From CAZCBN01 sp964496975 (GTDB taxonomy: Bacteria; Planctomycetota; Phycisphaerae; Phycisphaerales; UBA1924), in contig CAZCBN010000092.1 of assembly GCA_964496975.1 (NCBI GenBank), positions 1 through 12,827 of the forward strand: a stretch of DNA of 12,827 nucleotides. The letters run 5' to 3'. The position numbers and the translations under genes were made by a program. Below, in pieces: positions 1 through 6,036 of the stretch (position 1 is its first letter; each line of letters starts with the position of its first letter). Below the pieces are notes generated by a model. The model did no database searches and had not been told where the DNA came from. It worked only from the letters and a program-made list of their open reading frames with translations.

Positions 1-252
1 GGCAAGATCGGCAAGGGCGAGGCGGAGCTGGGCCTTGGTGGCGCGCTTGTTGACGTTCTGGCCGCCGGGGCCGGGGCTGGCGACATAGGTGAAGACGAGC
101 GCCGCCTCGCGGACGCGCACGTTGGGCGCGAGCTGCACACCCTCGGTCGGCGGGGGTTGGCGCGGGCGGGGGGGTGGGGTTGGGGTGGGGCTGGGGACGG
201 GGCGGGGGTCGCCGCGCGGGTCGTGTGCTGGGGTGGGGGGCCCGCCGGGCAT
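1..252 (-). CDS. arfB: ArfB/RF-like peptidyl-tRNA hydrolase, partial (C-terminus off the left edge)
   Basis: Reading the minus strand gives an open frame of 84 codons to the window edge. Residues 44-80 match the start of the class-I release-factor GGQ domain: FTYVASPGPGGQNVNKRATK, with GGQ at 63-65 followed by NVNK. In ArfB/YaeJ/ICT1 proteins this glutamine loop hydrolyses peptidyl-tRNA on stalled ribosomes. No codon-recognition domain precedes GGQ; the domain begins about 45 residues from the proposed start, which favours the short ArfB-type protein over RF1/RF2. The start is uncertain. ATG at 252 adds a proline-rich leader of about 40 residues, whereas GTG at 138 would begin just before the conserved domain. 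Neither has a good Shine-Dalgarno site. The gene is divergent from the envelope-protein gene at 276. Family assignment is secure; the exact member and start are not. Confidence 0.8.
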   Translation of the reverse strand, partial: MPGGPPTPAHDPRGDPRPVPSPTPTPPPRPRQPPPTEGVQLAPNVRVREAALVFTYVASPGPGGQNVNKRATKAQLRLALADLA

Positions 253-275
253 GGGGGGACGGTACGCTCCGCCCC

Positions 276-1295
276 ATGCGAACACGGACGAGTCGTGGTG
301 TGGTTGGGGCGGTGGCAGGGGCCTCGGCCGCGGGGGTCTGGGTCTGGTCGGCCGGTCTGGGCCTCGCGGCGGCGTGCGCGGGGGCGGCGGCCCAGGGCAC
401 GGCCTCAAAGGCCCCGGCGCCCGCCCCGGCTTCCGGCCAAGCCGCGGCTTCCGGACAGGCCAGCCCGCAGCGGCTCACGCTGACCCCCACGGCCGGCGAG
501 GCCGCGGCGGCGGTTGAGGACATCACGCCCTGGTGGACCTTCCGCATCGAGGCGCTGGCGTTTTTTGTCGCGCCCGCGGGCGATCTGCGCCTGCCCGGGG
601 GCGACGTGCGGGGCGATGAGTTTGACGTCATCGACCTGAACCTTGACAGCCCGCAGCTCGAGCCGTACATCACCGGGGCGTTCAGCAAGGGCAAGTGGCG
701 CGTCGCGTTCGACGGCTTCGGCGCCTCGTACGAGCAGAGCACCGGGGGCGTGGTGGGGCAGGTCGGCCGGATCGGCGTGCTCGCGGGCGAGCGGATCGAG
801 ACGGACTTCACGTACGTCGGCTTCGGTGTGAACGGGTCGTACCGGGTGCTGGGCTGGGCCGACCGGGCCGACGAGCAGGGCGTGCGCGCGCTGGTCGCGG
901 GCGTCGACCTGCTCGCGGGCCTGCGGTTCCACTACCTCGACGTGGACGCGGGGATCGACAGCGCCTCGCCCCTGCGCGCGGCGGGCTCGGTGACGCAGAC
1001 CAGCGAGGAGTCGTTCTTTGGCGACGTGATCGGCGGCGTGCGGCTCGACCTTGAGTTCGGCGAGACCTACGGCATCGAGGTCTACGTTGCGGCGGGCGGC
1101 TTTGGCACCGGGGACCGCAGCAGTTTCAGCTTCGACATCTCGCCCCGCTTCACCTACCGGCCCGTGTCGTGGGTGGGGGCGCAGATCGGCTACCGCCTGC
1201 TGGTGGTGGGGCTGGAGGACGGCAGCGGGGCGGAGGAGTTTTCGTACGAGGGGTCGCTGGCGGGGTTGTTCTTCGGTGTGCAGTTGAGTTTTTGA
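276..1295 (+). CDS. Exported beta-barrel-like outer-membrane protein of unknown function
   Basis: This is a 339-residue protein that I do not recognise as a named family. The first ~39 residues form a signal peptide: RTRTSR, then a long Ala/Gly/Val/Trp stretch ending AGAAA-Q. A cysteine at residue 34 lies in an AAAC context, a poor lipobox, so signal peptidase I cleavage is more likely. A Pro/Ala/Ser linker (about 40-80) follows. Residues 85-339 show alternating polar/hydrophobic strands rich in aromatic residues, acidic turns between them (GGDVRGDEFD, GLEDGSGAEE), and a terminal phenylalanine in GVQLSF. That end is typical of barrels inserted by the BAM complex. It is therefore probably a small outer-membrane barrel; its cargo or role cannot be read from the sequence. 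The start at 276 was chosen because it opens the signal peptide; the longer frame from 174 adds a Gly/Arg-rich stretch that is implausible as coding. No terminator is visible after the stop. Confidence 0.75.
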   Translation: MRTRTSRGVVGAVAGASAAGVWVWSAGLGLAAACAGAAAQGTASKAPAPAPASGQAAASGQASPQRLTLTPTAGEAAAAVEDITPWWTFRIEALAFFVAPAGDLRLPGGDVRGDEFDVIDLNLDSPQLEPYITGAFSKGKWRVAFDGFGASYEQSTGGVVGQVGRIGVLAGERIETDFTYVGFGVNGSYRVLGWADRADEQGVRALVAGVDLLAGLRFHYLDVDAGIDSASPLRAAGSVTQTSEESFFGDVIGGVRLDLEFGETYGIEVYVAAGGFGTGDRSSFSFDISPRFTYRPVSWVGAQIGYRLLVVGLEDGSGAEEFSYEGSLAGLFFGVQLSF

Positions 1296-1401
1296 GGGTC
1301 AGGCCGGGTCGCTGGGGGTGGGGGGCGAGACGCGGAGTCTGGCGATGCCCCCGGGTTTGGGGTCGGCGGTTTTCTGGGGTGCGGGGCGGCATCGTCTTGA
1401 T

Positions 1402-1410
1402 TGCTAAAGA
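1402..1410 (+). promoter_or_regulatory. Candidate extended -10 element (TGCTAAAGA) in an AT-rich island before the HU gene
   Basis: Positions 1395-1422 form a clear AT-rich island in otherwise very GC-rich DNA and contain TGCTAAAGA, which reads as an extended -10 (TG, one base, TAAAGA). No good -35 lies at the usual distance. If used, it would give a leader of about 290 nt for the HU gene at 1702. The same TGCTA core occurs before three other plus-strand genes here. The gap 1296-1401 between the envelope gene and this site shows nothing else I can name. Confidence 0.35.
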
Positions 1411-1515
1411 TTTACGTTGTGTTGCCGCGCGGGTTGAACCGGGGGGGCTTGGTTGTCATACTCCCGACACGCTCGGTCCACTGGGGACATTGTGACCGGG
1501 CGACATGCCGGCGTG

Positions 1516-1619
1516 GGCGGCTGACTGGGGAAGCCTGCCGACCAAGGCGGAACGCGACCGGGGATGGCTGTGGGGCGTCCCCGGCTATCGGTCTGCACGG
1601 GGTTGGCGGGGGAAGCCAA
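1516..1619 (+). other. Hairpin-rich leader region upstream of the HU-family gene
   Basis: Three hairpins can be drawn in the gene-free stretch 1411-1701. The first is 1516-1539: GGC+GGCT pairs with AGCC+GCC around one bulged T, with loop GACTGGGGA. The second is 1558-1584: CCGGGGA pairs perfectly with TCCCCGG around a 13-nt loop. The third is 1603-1619: TTGGC pairs with GCCAA around loop GGGGGAA. GGGGAAGCC occurs twice (1527-1535 and 1609-1617), each time at a loop/3'-stem junction. I could not match it to SRP RNA, RNase P RNA, tmRNA or a riboswitch class I know. It may be a regulatory leader, a small RNA, or chance pairing in GC-rich DNA. Confidence 0.3.
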
Positions 1620-1701
1620 GTGGCGGCATCACGGCAACGGCTCGCGGGCCTGCGGGGGCTCGGGGCTGTGGTGTCGGCGTGGCATGCAGGGGCAGGCCGC
1701 C

Positions 1702-2223
1702 ATGGGCGAGAACGGGAAGACGTTGGAAGAGGTGTCGCGTGAACCCATCGAGGGGGCGCGCAAGGCCGAGGGAACACCCAAGCTTGCCGGGGCCACCAAG
1801 CCCGGTGGCGCGCGGGCGCGGGCCGGCGCGACGGGCCGCGGCGGGCGCAAGCCGGTGGTGCAGACCATCACCAAGAAGGAGCTTGTGGACCGCATCGCGG
1901 AGCGCACGGGGCAGCGCCGCTCGGCGGTGAAGGACGTGGTGCAGGACTTTTTGGAGCTGGTGTCGGACGAGCTGGCGCTGGGGCGGCGGCTTGAGTTCCG
2001 CGACTTCGGCGTCTTTGAGGTGAAGAGCCGGGCCGAGCGCACGGCGCAGAACCCCAAGACCATGCAGCGCGTGACGGTGCCGGCGAAGCGGACGGTGAAG
2101 TTCAAGGTCGGCCGCAAAATGAAGGAGCTGCTGGAGGCCGACGCCGAGGCGCTGGCCGAGGTGGCGCAGCGCGTCGAGGTGAAGCTGCCGCGCACCGCGG
2201 GCGACGACGACGGCGAGGCGTGA
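1702..2223 (+). CDS. HU/IHF-family DNA-binding protein with N- and C-terminal tails
   Basis: The protein has 173 residues, nearly twice the ~90 of plain HU. Residues 54-144 are the HU fold: the dimerisation helices begin TITKKELVDRIAERTG, the saddle follows at EFRDFGVFEVKSRAERTAQN, and the DNA-intercalating proline of the beta arm is P118 in AQNPKT. The fold ends in VPAKRTVKFKVGRKMKE. In front is a flexible tail of about 53 residues rich in Gly, Ala, Arg and Lys. Behind is a tail of about 30 residues that starts helical and finishes acidic (GDDDGEA). HU proteins dimerise, bend DNA and compact the nucleoid; added basic tails usually increase DNA binding. ATG 1702 was chosen because AGGGG at 1688-1692 sits 9 nt upstream; an in-frame ATG at 1684 is possible. 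HU, IHF or a specialised paralogue cannot be separated from this alone. Confidence 0.9.
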   Translation: MGENGKTLEEVSREPIEGARKAEGTPKLAGATKPGGARARAGATGRGGRKPVVQTITKKELVDRIAERTGQRRSAVKDVVQDFLELVSDELALGRRLEFRDFGVFEVKSRAERTAQNPKTMQRVTVPAKRTVKFKVGRKMKELLEADAEALAEVAQRVEVKLPRTAGDDDGEA

Positions 2224-2368
2224 AGGCCCCGCGCTCCGAGGCGGAACAGCTTGTGGTGCGTGCCGGCCGCCGCGGGGGGGGGCGTAGGGTGTCGCATCGG
2301 CGAGGGGTCGTTGGTGGACGGGCGTGGGGGTGCCACGTCGCGCGGCGCGGCCGGGAAAGGACGCAAGC

Positions 2369-3433
2369 ATGACGCGGACAGGCACGACGGCGACGGGGAT
2401 GGGGATGGCGCGGGCTCGGGCCCTTCGCGTCGCCCTCGCGGGCGTCTTTGGGCTGCTGGGCGCGGTGGGCGTTGTCGCGTGCGAGAGCGCGGGGCCGGCG
2501 GCGGGTGCAAGATCGGGTTCGGGCGCGGGCGGCGGCGCGGGGCCGGCGTCGACTCGTGGGCCGGCGGCGACTCGCGGGCTGGTGGCGGGCCCGGCCGGGG
2601 CGGTGGTGGAGGCGGGCGAGCTGGCCGGGCAGATGCGTCAGGCCGCGGCGGGGTCGGGCGCGGTCTTTTTGGACGTGCGGCCCGAGGCGGAGTTTCTTGC
2701 GGGCCATGTGCCGGGCGCGGTGCGGGTGGACCCGCCCTCGTGGGAGCAGGACAGCCTGGCGGCCGAGTCGGGCCTGGCGAACGAGCGGGCGTGGCACGAG
2801 CGGATCGGGGCGCTGGGCATCGACGGCGACGACGCGGTCTTCATCGCCGACGCGGGCGGCATGACCGGGGCGGCGCGGGTGTGGTTCATCCTGCAGCACT
2901 TCGGCGTGACGCGGGCCGCGGTGGTGAACGGCGGGTACCGGGCCCTGACGGCGGCCGCGGGGCGCGGCGAGGTGTCGCTCGTCGCGGGGCCGGGCGAGCC
3001 GGCGGGGGCGAAGGCGTTTGCGCCGGCGTCGGGCGGCGGGGCGATCGGCCTGATTGATCGGGCGACGCTGCGGGCGCAGGTGGACGCGGGGCGCGTGCAG
3101 GTGCTGGACGCGCGCACGCGGGCGGAGTTTGTGGGCGACGACGCGCGGGGCAATACGCGAGCGGGCCATCTGCCGGCGGCGATGAGCGTGCCGCACACGC
3201 GGTTTTTGCAGGCCGACGGGAGGCTGAAGGAGCCGGCGGAGATCGCGGCGATTTTGGAAGAAGCGGGCTTTGTGCGCGGCCGGCCGGTGATTGCGCACTG
3301 CCAGAGCGGGGGGCGTGCGTCGGTGGCGGCGCTGGCGGCGGCACGGGCGGGGTATGGGCCGGTGCTGAACTACTACCTGAGCTTCGGGGACTGGTCGGCG
3401 GACACGACCTGCGCGGTGGTGCGGGGCGAGTGA
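2369..3433 (+). CDS. Lipoprotein with tandem rhodanese domains (sulfurtransferase)
   Basis: This is a 354-residue protein. Residues 15-38 are a lipoprotein signal: basic ARARALR, a hydrophobic core, then lipobox VVAC with acylated Cys38. A Gly/Ala/Ser linker runs to about residue 78. Rhodanese domain 1 (about 79-200) has LDVRPEAEFLAGHVPGAVRV but lacks the catalytic cysteine, having IADAGGMTGA where the loop should be. Domain 2 (about 227-350) has LDARTRAEF and the active loop CQSGGR with Cys311, so it should be active. An inactive first and active second domain is the usual arrangement in thiosulfate and 3-mercaptopyruvate sulfurtransferases (SseA/TST family). The CxxGGR loop differs from the CGSGVT of mercaptopyruvate enzymes, so substrate is open. 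Being a lipoprotein, it would act outside the cytoplasm, moving sulfane sulfur. GAAAGG at 2355-2360 supports ATG 2369. No operon partner is evident. Confidence 0.87.
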   Translation: MTRTGTTATGMGMARARALRVALAGVFGLLGAVGVVACESAGPAAGARSGSGAGGGAGPASTRGPAATRGLVAGPAGAVVEAGELAGQMRQAAAGSGAVFLDVRPEAEFLAGHVPGAVRVDPPSWEQDSLAAESGLANERAWHERIGALGIDGDDAVFIADAGGMTGAARVWFILQHFGVTRAAVVNGGYRALTAAAGRGEVSLVAGPGEPAGAKAFAPASGGGAIGLIDRATLRAQVDAGRVQVLDARTRAEFVGDDARGNTRAGHLPAAMSVPHTRFLQADGRLKEPAEIAAILEEAGFVRGRPVIAHCQSGGRASVAALAAARAGYGPVLNYYLSFGDWSADTTCAVVRGE

Positions 3434-3545
3434 GGCGGCGCGTCGGCTCGGGCGTTTTTGGGGCCGGGGGCCGGGGCGGGGCGTGACGCGGAAGGCTTTG
3501 GGTGTGGGGATGCCCCTCAACGGGGGTTGTGGGGGTGGGTTCCTT

Positions 3546-3575
3546 GGTGATGTGAAAGAAAGCGCTTGCATCACC
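3546..3575. promoter_or_regulatory. Candidate operator: LacI/cre-like palindrome inside a 7-bp inverted repeat
   Basis: Positions 3557-3570 read AGAAAGCGCTTGCA. This matches the general cre/LacI-family consensus TGWAARCGYTWNCW at all constrained positions but the first, and contains the perfect palindrome AAGCGCTT (3560-3567). Outside it are perfect arms GGTGATG (3546-3552) and CATCACC (3569-3575). The inner palindrome overlaps the -35 hexamer of the promoter described next, a position where a bound repressor would block RNA polymerase. No regulator gene of this family lies in the window. Confidence 0.45.
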
Positions 3576-3593
3576 CCCCGCGCGTGCTAGGGT
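3566..3593 (+). promoter_or_regulatory. Promoter of the PEP-CTERM protein gene
   Basis: A -35 hexamer TTGCAT (3566-3571) is followed after 16 bp by an extended -10, TGC-TAGGGT (TAGGGT at 3588-3593). Transcription would begin near 3600 and give a leader of about 50 nt before ATG 3651. This is the best sigma-70-like promoter in the window. Confidence 0.55.
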
Positions 3594-3610
3594 GAGAACT
3601 GGCACCGCGC

Positions 3611-3632
3611 CCCGGGGCCATTCTGCCCCGGG
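3611..3632 (+). promoter_or_regulatory. Leader hairpin just upstream of the PEP-CTERM gene ribosome binding site
   Basis: CCCGGGGC (3611-3618) pairs perfectly with GCCCCGGG (3625-3632) around the 6-nt loop CATTCT. No T-tract follows, so it is not an intrinsic terminator. It ends 4 nt before the purine-rich ribosome binding site GGAGAGGGA (3637-3645). It could stabilise the 5' end of the mRNA or influence translation. Confidence 0.5.
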
Positions 3633-3650
3633 CTGTGGAGAGGGACCAAC

Positions 3651-4313
3651 ATGATGAGTGGAACGGCTTTTTCTGCGGCGTTGGCGTGCGTCGGCGCGGT
3701 CGCGTCGGCGAACATCCAGGTGAACGGCGGCTTTGAGATGGGGACCGGCACCGACTCGGCCGGGTGGACCGAGGGCGCGTTCGGCGCGGCCGGGGCGGGG
3801 TCGGAGCGGGTGAACTTCGGCGCGGCGTCGGGCGCGTTCGCGCACCGGCTCTCGGCGGTGGGCGACTCCACCACGGGCTCGTCGGCGGGCATCACGCAGA
3901 ACAGCATCGCCGACGGGGGCATGCCCTCGCTGCTCGGCGGGTCGATGGTCTCCGTGAGCTTTTTGGCGAACGTGGACCTGGGGCCCGGGGGCGTGGGGTT
4001 CTTCGCGTTGCGCGTGCTTGACGGCAACGGGGCGATCGTCGCGGACAGCACGCTGCAGGCGCTCGGGCCGACCGGCGGGGCGTACCAAACGTTCAGCTTC
4101 TCGGGGCTCGCGGTGCCGGCGTTCGGGGCGGCGCCGAACGATGTGTACGCGGCGTTTGTCGAGATCTTTGTGAGCGCCGGCGCGTTCGACGGCTCGCTGG
4201 CGACGGCGTTCATCGACGACGTGGTGATCCGCGGCACGGTGGTGCCGACGCCGGGCGCGATGGCGTGCCTGGGCCTGGCCGGCGTGCTGGCGGCGGGCCG
4301 TCGACGGAACTGA
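3651..4313 (+). CDS. Secreted PEP-CTERM-type sorting-signal protein with a jelly-roll-like domain
   Basis: This is a 220-residue protein. Residues 1-20 are a signal peptide (MMSGTAFSAALACVGAVASA, cleavage before N21). The body begins NIQVNGGFE and contains AGWTEG, GAYQTFSFSG and IDDVVIRG. This order of motifs is typical of the CenC/CBM4-like beta-sandwich domains found in extracellular proteins, so carbohydrate or matrix binding is plausible but unproven. The C-terminus has VPTPGA (residues 198-203), a short hydrophobic helix and RRRN: a PEP-CTERM-like tripartite signal for recognition and processing by an exosortase/archaeosortase-type enzyme. The motif is PTPG rather than classical VPEP. 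Ribosome binding site GGAGAGGGA ends 5 nt before ATG 3651; ATG 3654 is the alternative start. The gene is monocistronic, with its own promoter, putative operator and terminator. Sorting class is well supported; biological function is unknown. Confidence 0.85.
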   Translation: MMSGTAFSAALACVGAVASANIQVNGGFEMGTGTDSAGWTEGAFGAAGAGSERVNFGAASGAFAHRLSAVGDSTTGSSAGITQNSIADGGMPSLLGGSMVSVSFLANVDLGPGGVGFFALRVLDGNGAIVADSTLQALGPTGGAYQTFSFSGLAVPAFGAAPNDVYAAFVEIFVSAGAFDGSLATAFIDDVVIRGTVVPTPGAMACLGLAGVLAAGRRRN

Positions 4314-4333
4314 GATTCACCTCCTCCTCCCCG

Positions 4334-4390
4334 CAAGCCGCGACCGGTCGCGTGCGGACACTCCGCGCGCGGCGGGTCGCGGCTTGTTTT
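4334..4390 (+). terminator. Strong intrinsic terminator after the PEP-CTERM gene
   Basis: Starting 20 nt after the stop codon, CAAGCCGCGACC (4334-4345) pairs perfectly with GGTCGCGGCTTG (4375-4386). Inside it, GCGTGCGG (4350-4357) pairs with CCGCGCGC (4363-4370), one pair being a wobble, around loop ACACT. TTTT (4387-4390) follows the 3' arm. The two stems are separated by a small symmetric internal loop. The minus strand has no T-run on its side, so termination is expected only for plus-strand transcripts. Confidence 0.8.
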
Positions 4391-4420
4391 CGTGTTGGGC
4401 GGACGTTGCACGCCGCGCGA

Positions 4421-4586
4421 GAGACGGAGCGCGGAGGTCGCGGCGAAGAAGGCGAACGCGGAGGGGCGGAGGGGGACGGACCGCGGAGGGAGCGGAGAGA
4501 GGCGCAGGACGTTCCGACAGAAGAACACGCTTCCGCGTCCTTCGCGTCGGCCCTTCGCGGCCTTCGAGTTCGTTTTCCCGCGTTCG
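4421..4586. repeat. Purine-rich imperfect short tandem repeats in inverted orientation
   Basis: Between the terminator and nadA lies a gene-free stretch of two arms. Arm A (about 4421-4510) is made of GCGGAG/GCGAAGG-like units on the plus strand. Arm B (about 4529-4586) carries similar units (TCCGCGTCCTTCGCG) that read the same way on the minus strand. CGAACGCGG (4453-4461) and CCGCGTTCG (4578-4586) are an exact inverted match. Unit length is irregular, about 9-10 bp. It resembles the dispersed intergenic tandem repeats seen in many planctomycete genomes. I see no gene in it. Confidence 0.5.
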
Positions 4587-4598
4587 TGCGGCCGTGGG

Positions 4599-5942
4599 TT
4601 AGTCTTGCAAGGCCGGCAGCGGCGCACCGGTGGGGGTGTTGACGGGGGTGCCGGCGGGGGCCGCGAGCGTCAGCATGCGCTCCAGCGCGAGCAGGGCGTC
4701 GCGGCGGACCTCGGGGTGGACGCGGATGACGTTGCGGGTCTTGGGCTCGCCCATCGGGAGGGGCGCGACCGGCGAGCCCGGCGCGGCGGCGGCGTCGGCC
4801 TTGCCGGTGCCGATGCCGCACAGGCCGTCGAGGATCCAGAGCAGGTGCGGCTGGTCGATGCGGTACATGGTGGTGCAGAGGCACTGGCAGTCGGAGAGGA
4901 TGCGGACCTCGACGCCGCGCTCGGCCATGCGCACCCGCATGCGGTTCACGAGGTTGTGCTCGGTGCCGACGGCGAAGCGCGAGCCGGGCGGGGCGTTTTC
5001 GAGCGTTTGGATGATGAACTCGGTGCTGCCGGCGAGGTCGGCCTTGTCCACCACTTCCTTGCGGCACTCGGGGTGGACGAGGATCTGCATGGGCTGCTGG
5101 CGCGGCTGGCCCGTTTGGCCCGGGGCGAGCGACTCGTTCGCCGCGCGGATCTGGTCGCAGTGCTCGGGGCGGAAGAGTTTGTGGACCGAGCAGTGGCCCG
5201 CCCAGAGGATGACGTCGGCGTTGGCGACGGCGTCTGGGGTGTTGCCGCCGAGGGGCTCGCCGCCGCGGGTGAGCTTGGGGTCGTAGACGATTGCGCGGCG
5301 GGTGACGTCGATGCCGTGGGCGTGGGCGGTGTTGCGGCCCAGGTGCTGGTCGGGCAGGAAGAGGATTTTGATGTCCTCGCCCGGCTCGCGCGGGCGGACG
5401 CCGCCGGCCATTGCCCAGGCGAAGACGCGCGCGGCGTTGCTGCTGGTGCAGCACGCGCCCTCGTGCGCGCCGACGAAGGCCTTGATGGCGGCGCTGCTGT
5501 TGACGTAGGTGATGGGGATGACGCGGCCGCGCCAGCCCTCGCCGCGCGATGATTCCTGAAGGGCGGCGTGCAGGTCGTCCCAGGCCTGCACGGTGTCGTC
5601 GTAGGCGGCCATGTCGGCCATGGAGCAGCCGGCGGAGAGGTCGGGCAGGATGACCTCGACGTGCTCGGGGGTGAGCATGTCGGCGGTCTCGGCCATGAAG
5701 TGCACGCCGCAGAAGACGATGTGCCGGACGGGTCGCTGCGCGGCGACCTTGGCGGCGATCTGGCTGAGTTTCAGGCTGTCGCCGGTGACGTCGGCGTGCT
5801 GGATGACGGCGTCGGTCTGGTAGTGGTGGCCCAGGATGTAGAGCGAGTCGCCCAGGTGGCGGCGGCGGTCGGTGATCTGCGCGGCGAGGTCGGCCTCGCT
5901 CAGGCGGTGGTAGTGGTCGGGGAGTGAGGGCTGCCAGAGCAT
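4599..5942 (-). CDS. nadA: Quinolinate synthase
   Basis: NadA condenses iminoaspartate with dihydroxyacetone phosphate to quinolinate, the second step of de novo NAD synthesis in the cytoplasm, using a [4Fe-4S] cluster. Landmarks in the 447 residues are LGHHYQ (37-42), FCGVHFMAETA (77-87), SAGCSMADMA with Cys106, YVNSSAAIKA (146-155), PDQHLGRN (197-204), AGHCSVH with Cys251, HPEC (290-293) and GSTEFI. Cys106, Cys251 and one of Cys352/354/356 in DCQCLC should bind the cluster. The protein is longer than the ~350 residues of E. coli NadA owing to inserts around 128-140 and 270-285, a Pro/Ala-rich insert at 382-400, and a C-terminal extension. ATG at 5942 starts just before the conserved region; upstream GAGG is weak support. 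pabB lies 94 nt upstream on the same strand, so an operon is likely. No nadB or nadC is in view. Confidence 0.96.
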   Translation of the reverse strand: MLWQPSLPDHYHRLSEADLAAQITDRRRHLGDSLYILGHHYQTDAVIQHADVTGDSLKLSQIAAKVAAQRPVRHIVFCGVHFMAETADMLTPEHVEVILPDLSAGCSMADMAAYDDTVQAWDDLHAALQESSRGEGWRGRVIPITYVNSSAAIKAFVGAHEGACCTSSNAARVFAWAMAGGVRPREPGEDIKILFLPDQHLGRNTAHAHGIDVTRRAIVYDPKLTRGGEPLGGNTPDAVANADVILWAGHCSVHKLFRPEHCDQIRAANESLAPGQTGQPRQQPMQILVHPECRKEVVDKADLAGSTEFIIQTLENAPPGSRFAVGTEHNLVNRMRVRMAERGVEVRILSDCQCLCTTMYRIDQPHLLWILDGLCGIGTGKADAAAAPGSPVAPLPMGEPKTRNVIRVHPEVRRDALLALERMLTLAAPAGTPVNTPTGAPLPALQD

Positions 5943-6036
5943 CGGGCGGGGTGCCTCGGGCGGTGGGGGTGCGACGGGGCCACAGGATGCCGGAAGAAGG
6001 GTAGGGGCGGACCGCGGGCGACGGGCCGTGGCGGGG

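Noticed and set aside
174..275. Longer N-terminus for the envelope protein
   Set aside because: The added Gly/Arg/Trp-rich stretch would bury the signal peptide, and it overlaps the 5' end of the divergent ArfB-like gene.
1516..1619. Known structured RNA (SRP RNA, RNase P RNA, tmRNA, cobalamin or c-di-GMP riboswitch)
   Set aside because: None of the signature sequences of these families that I know is present, so it is left as an unassigned leader.
3441..3459. Possible intrinsic terminator after the rhodanese gene (CGTC/GGCG stem then TTTTT)
   Set aside because: The stem is only 4 bp including a wobble pair; too weak to call despite the T-run.
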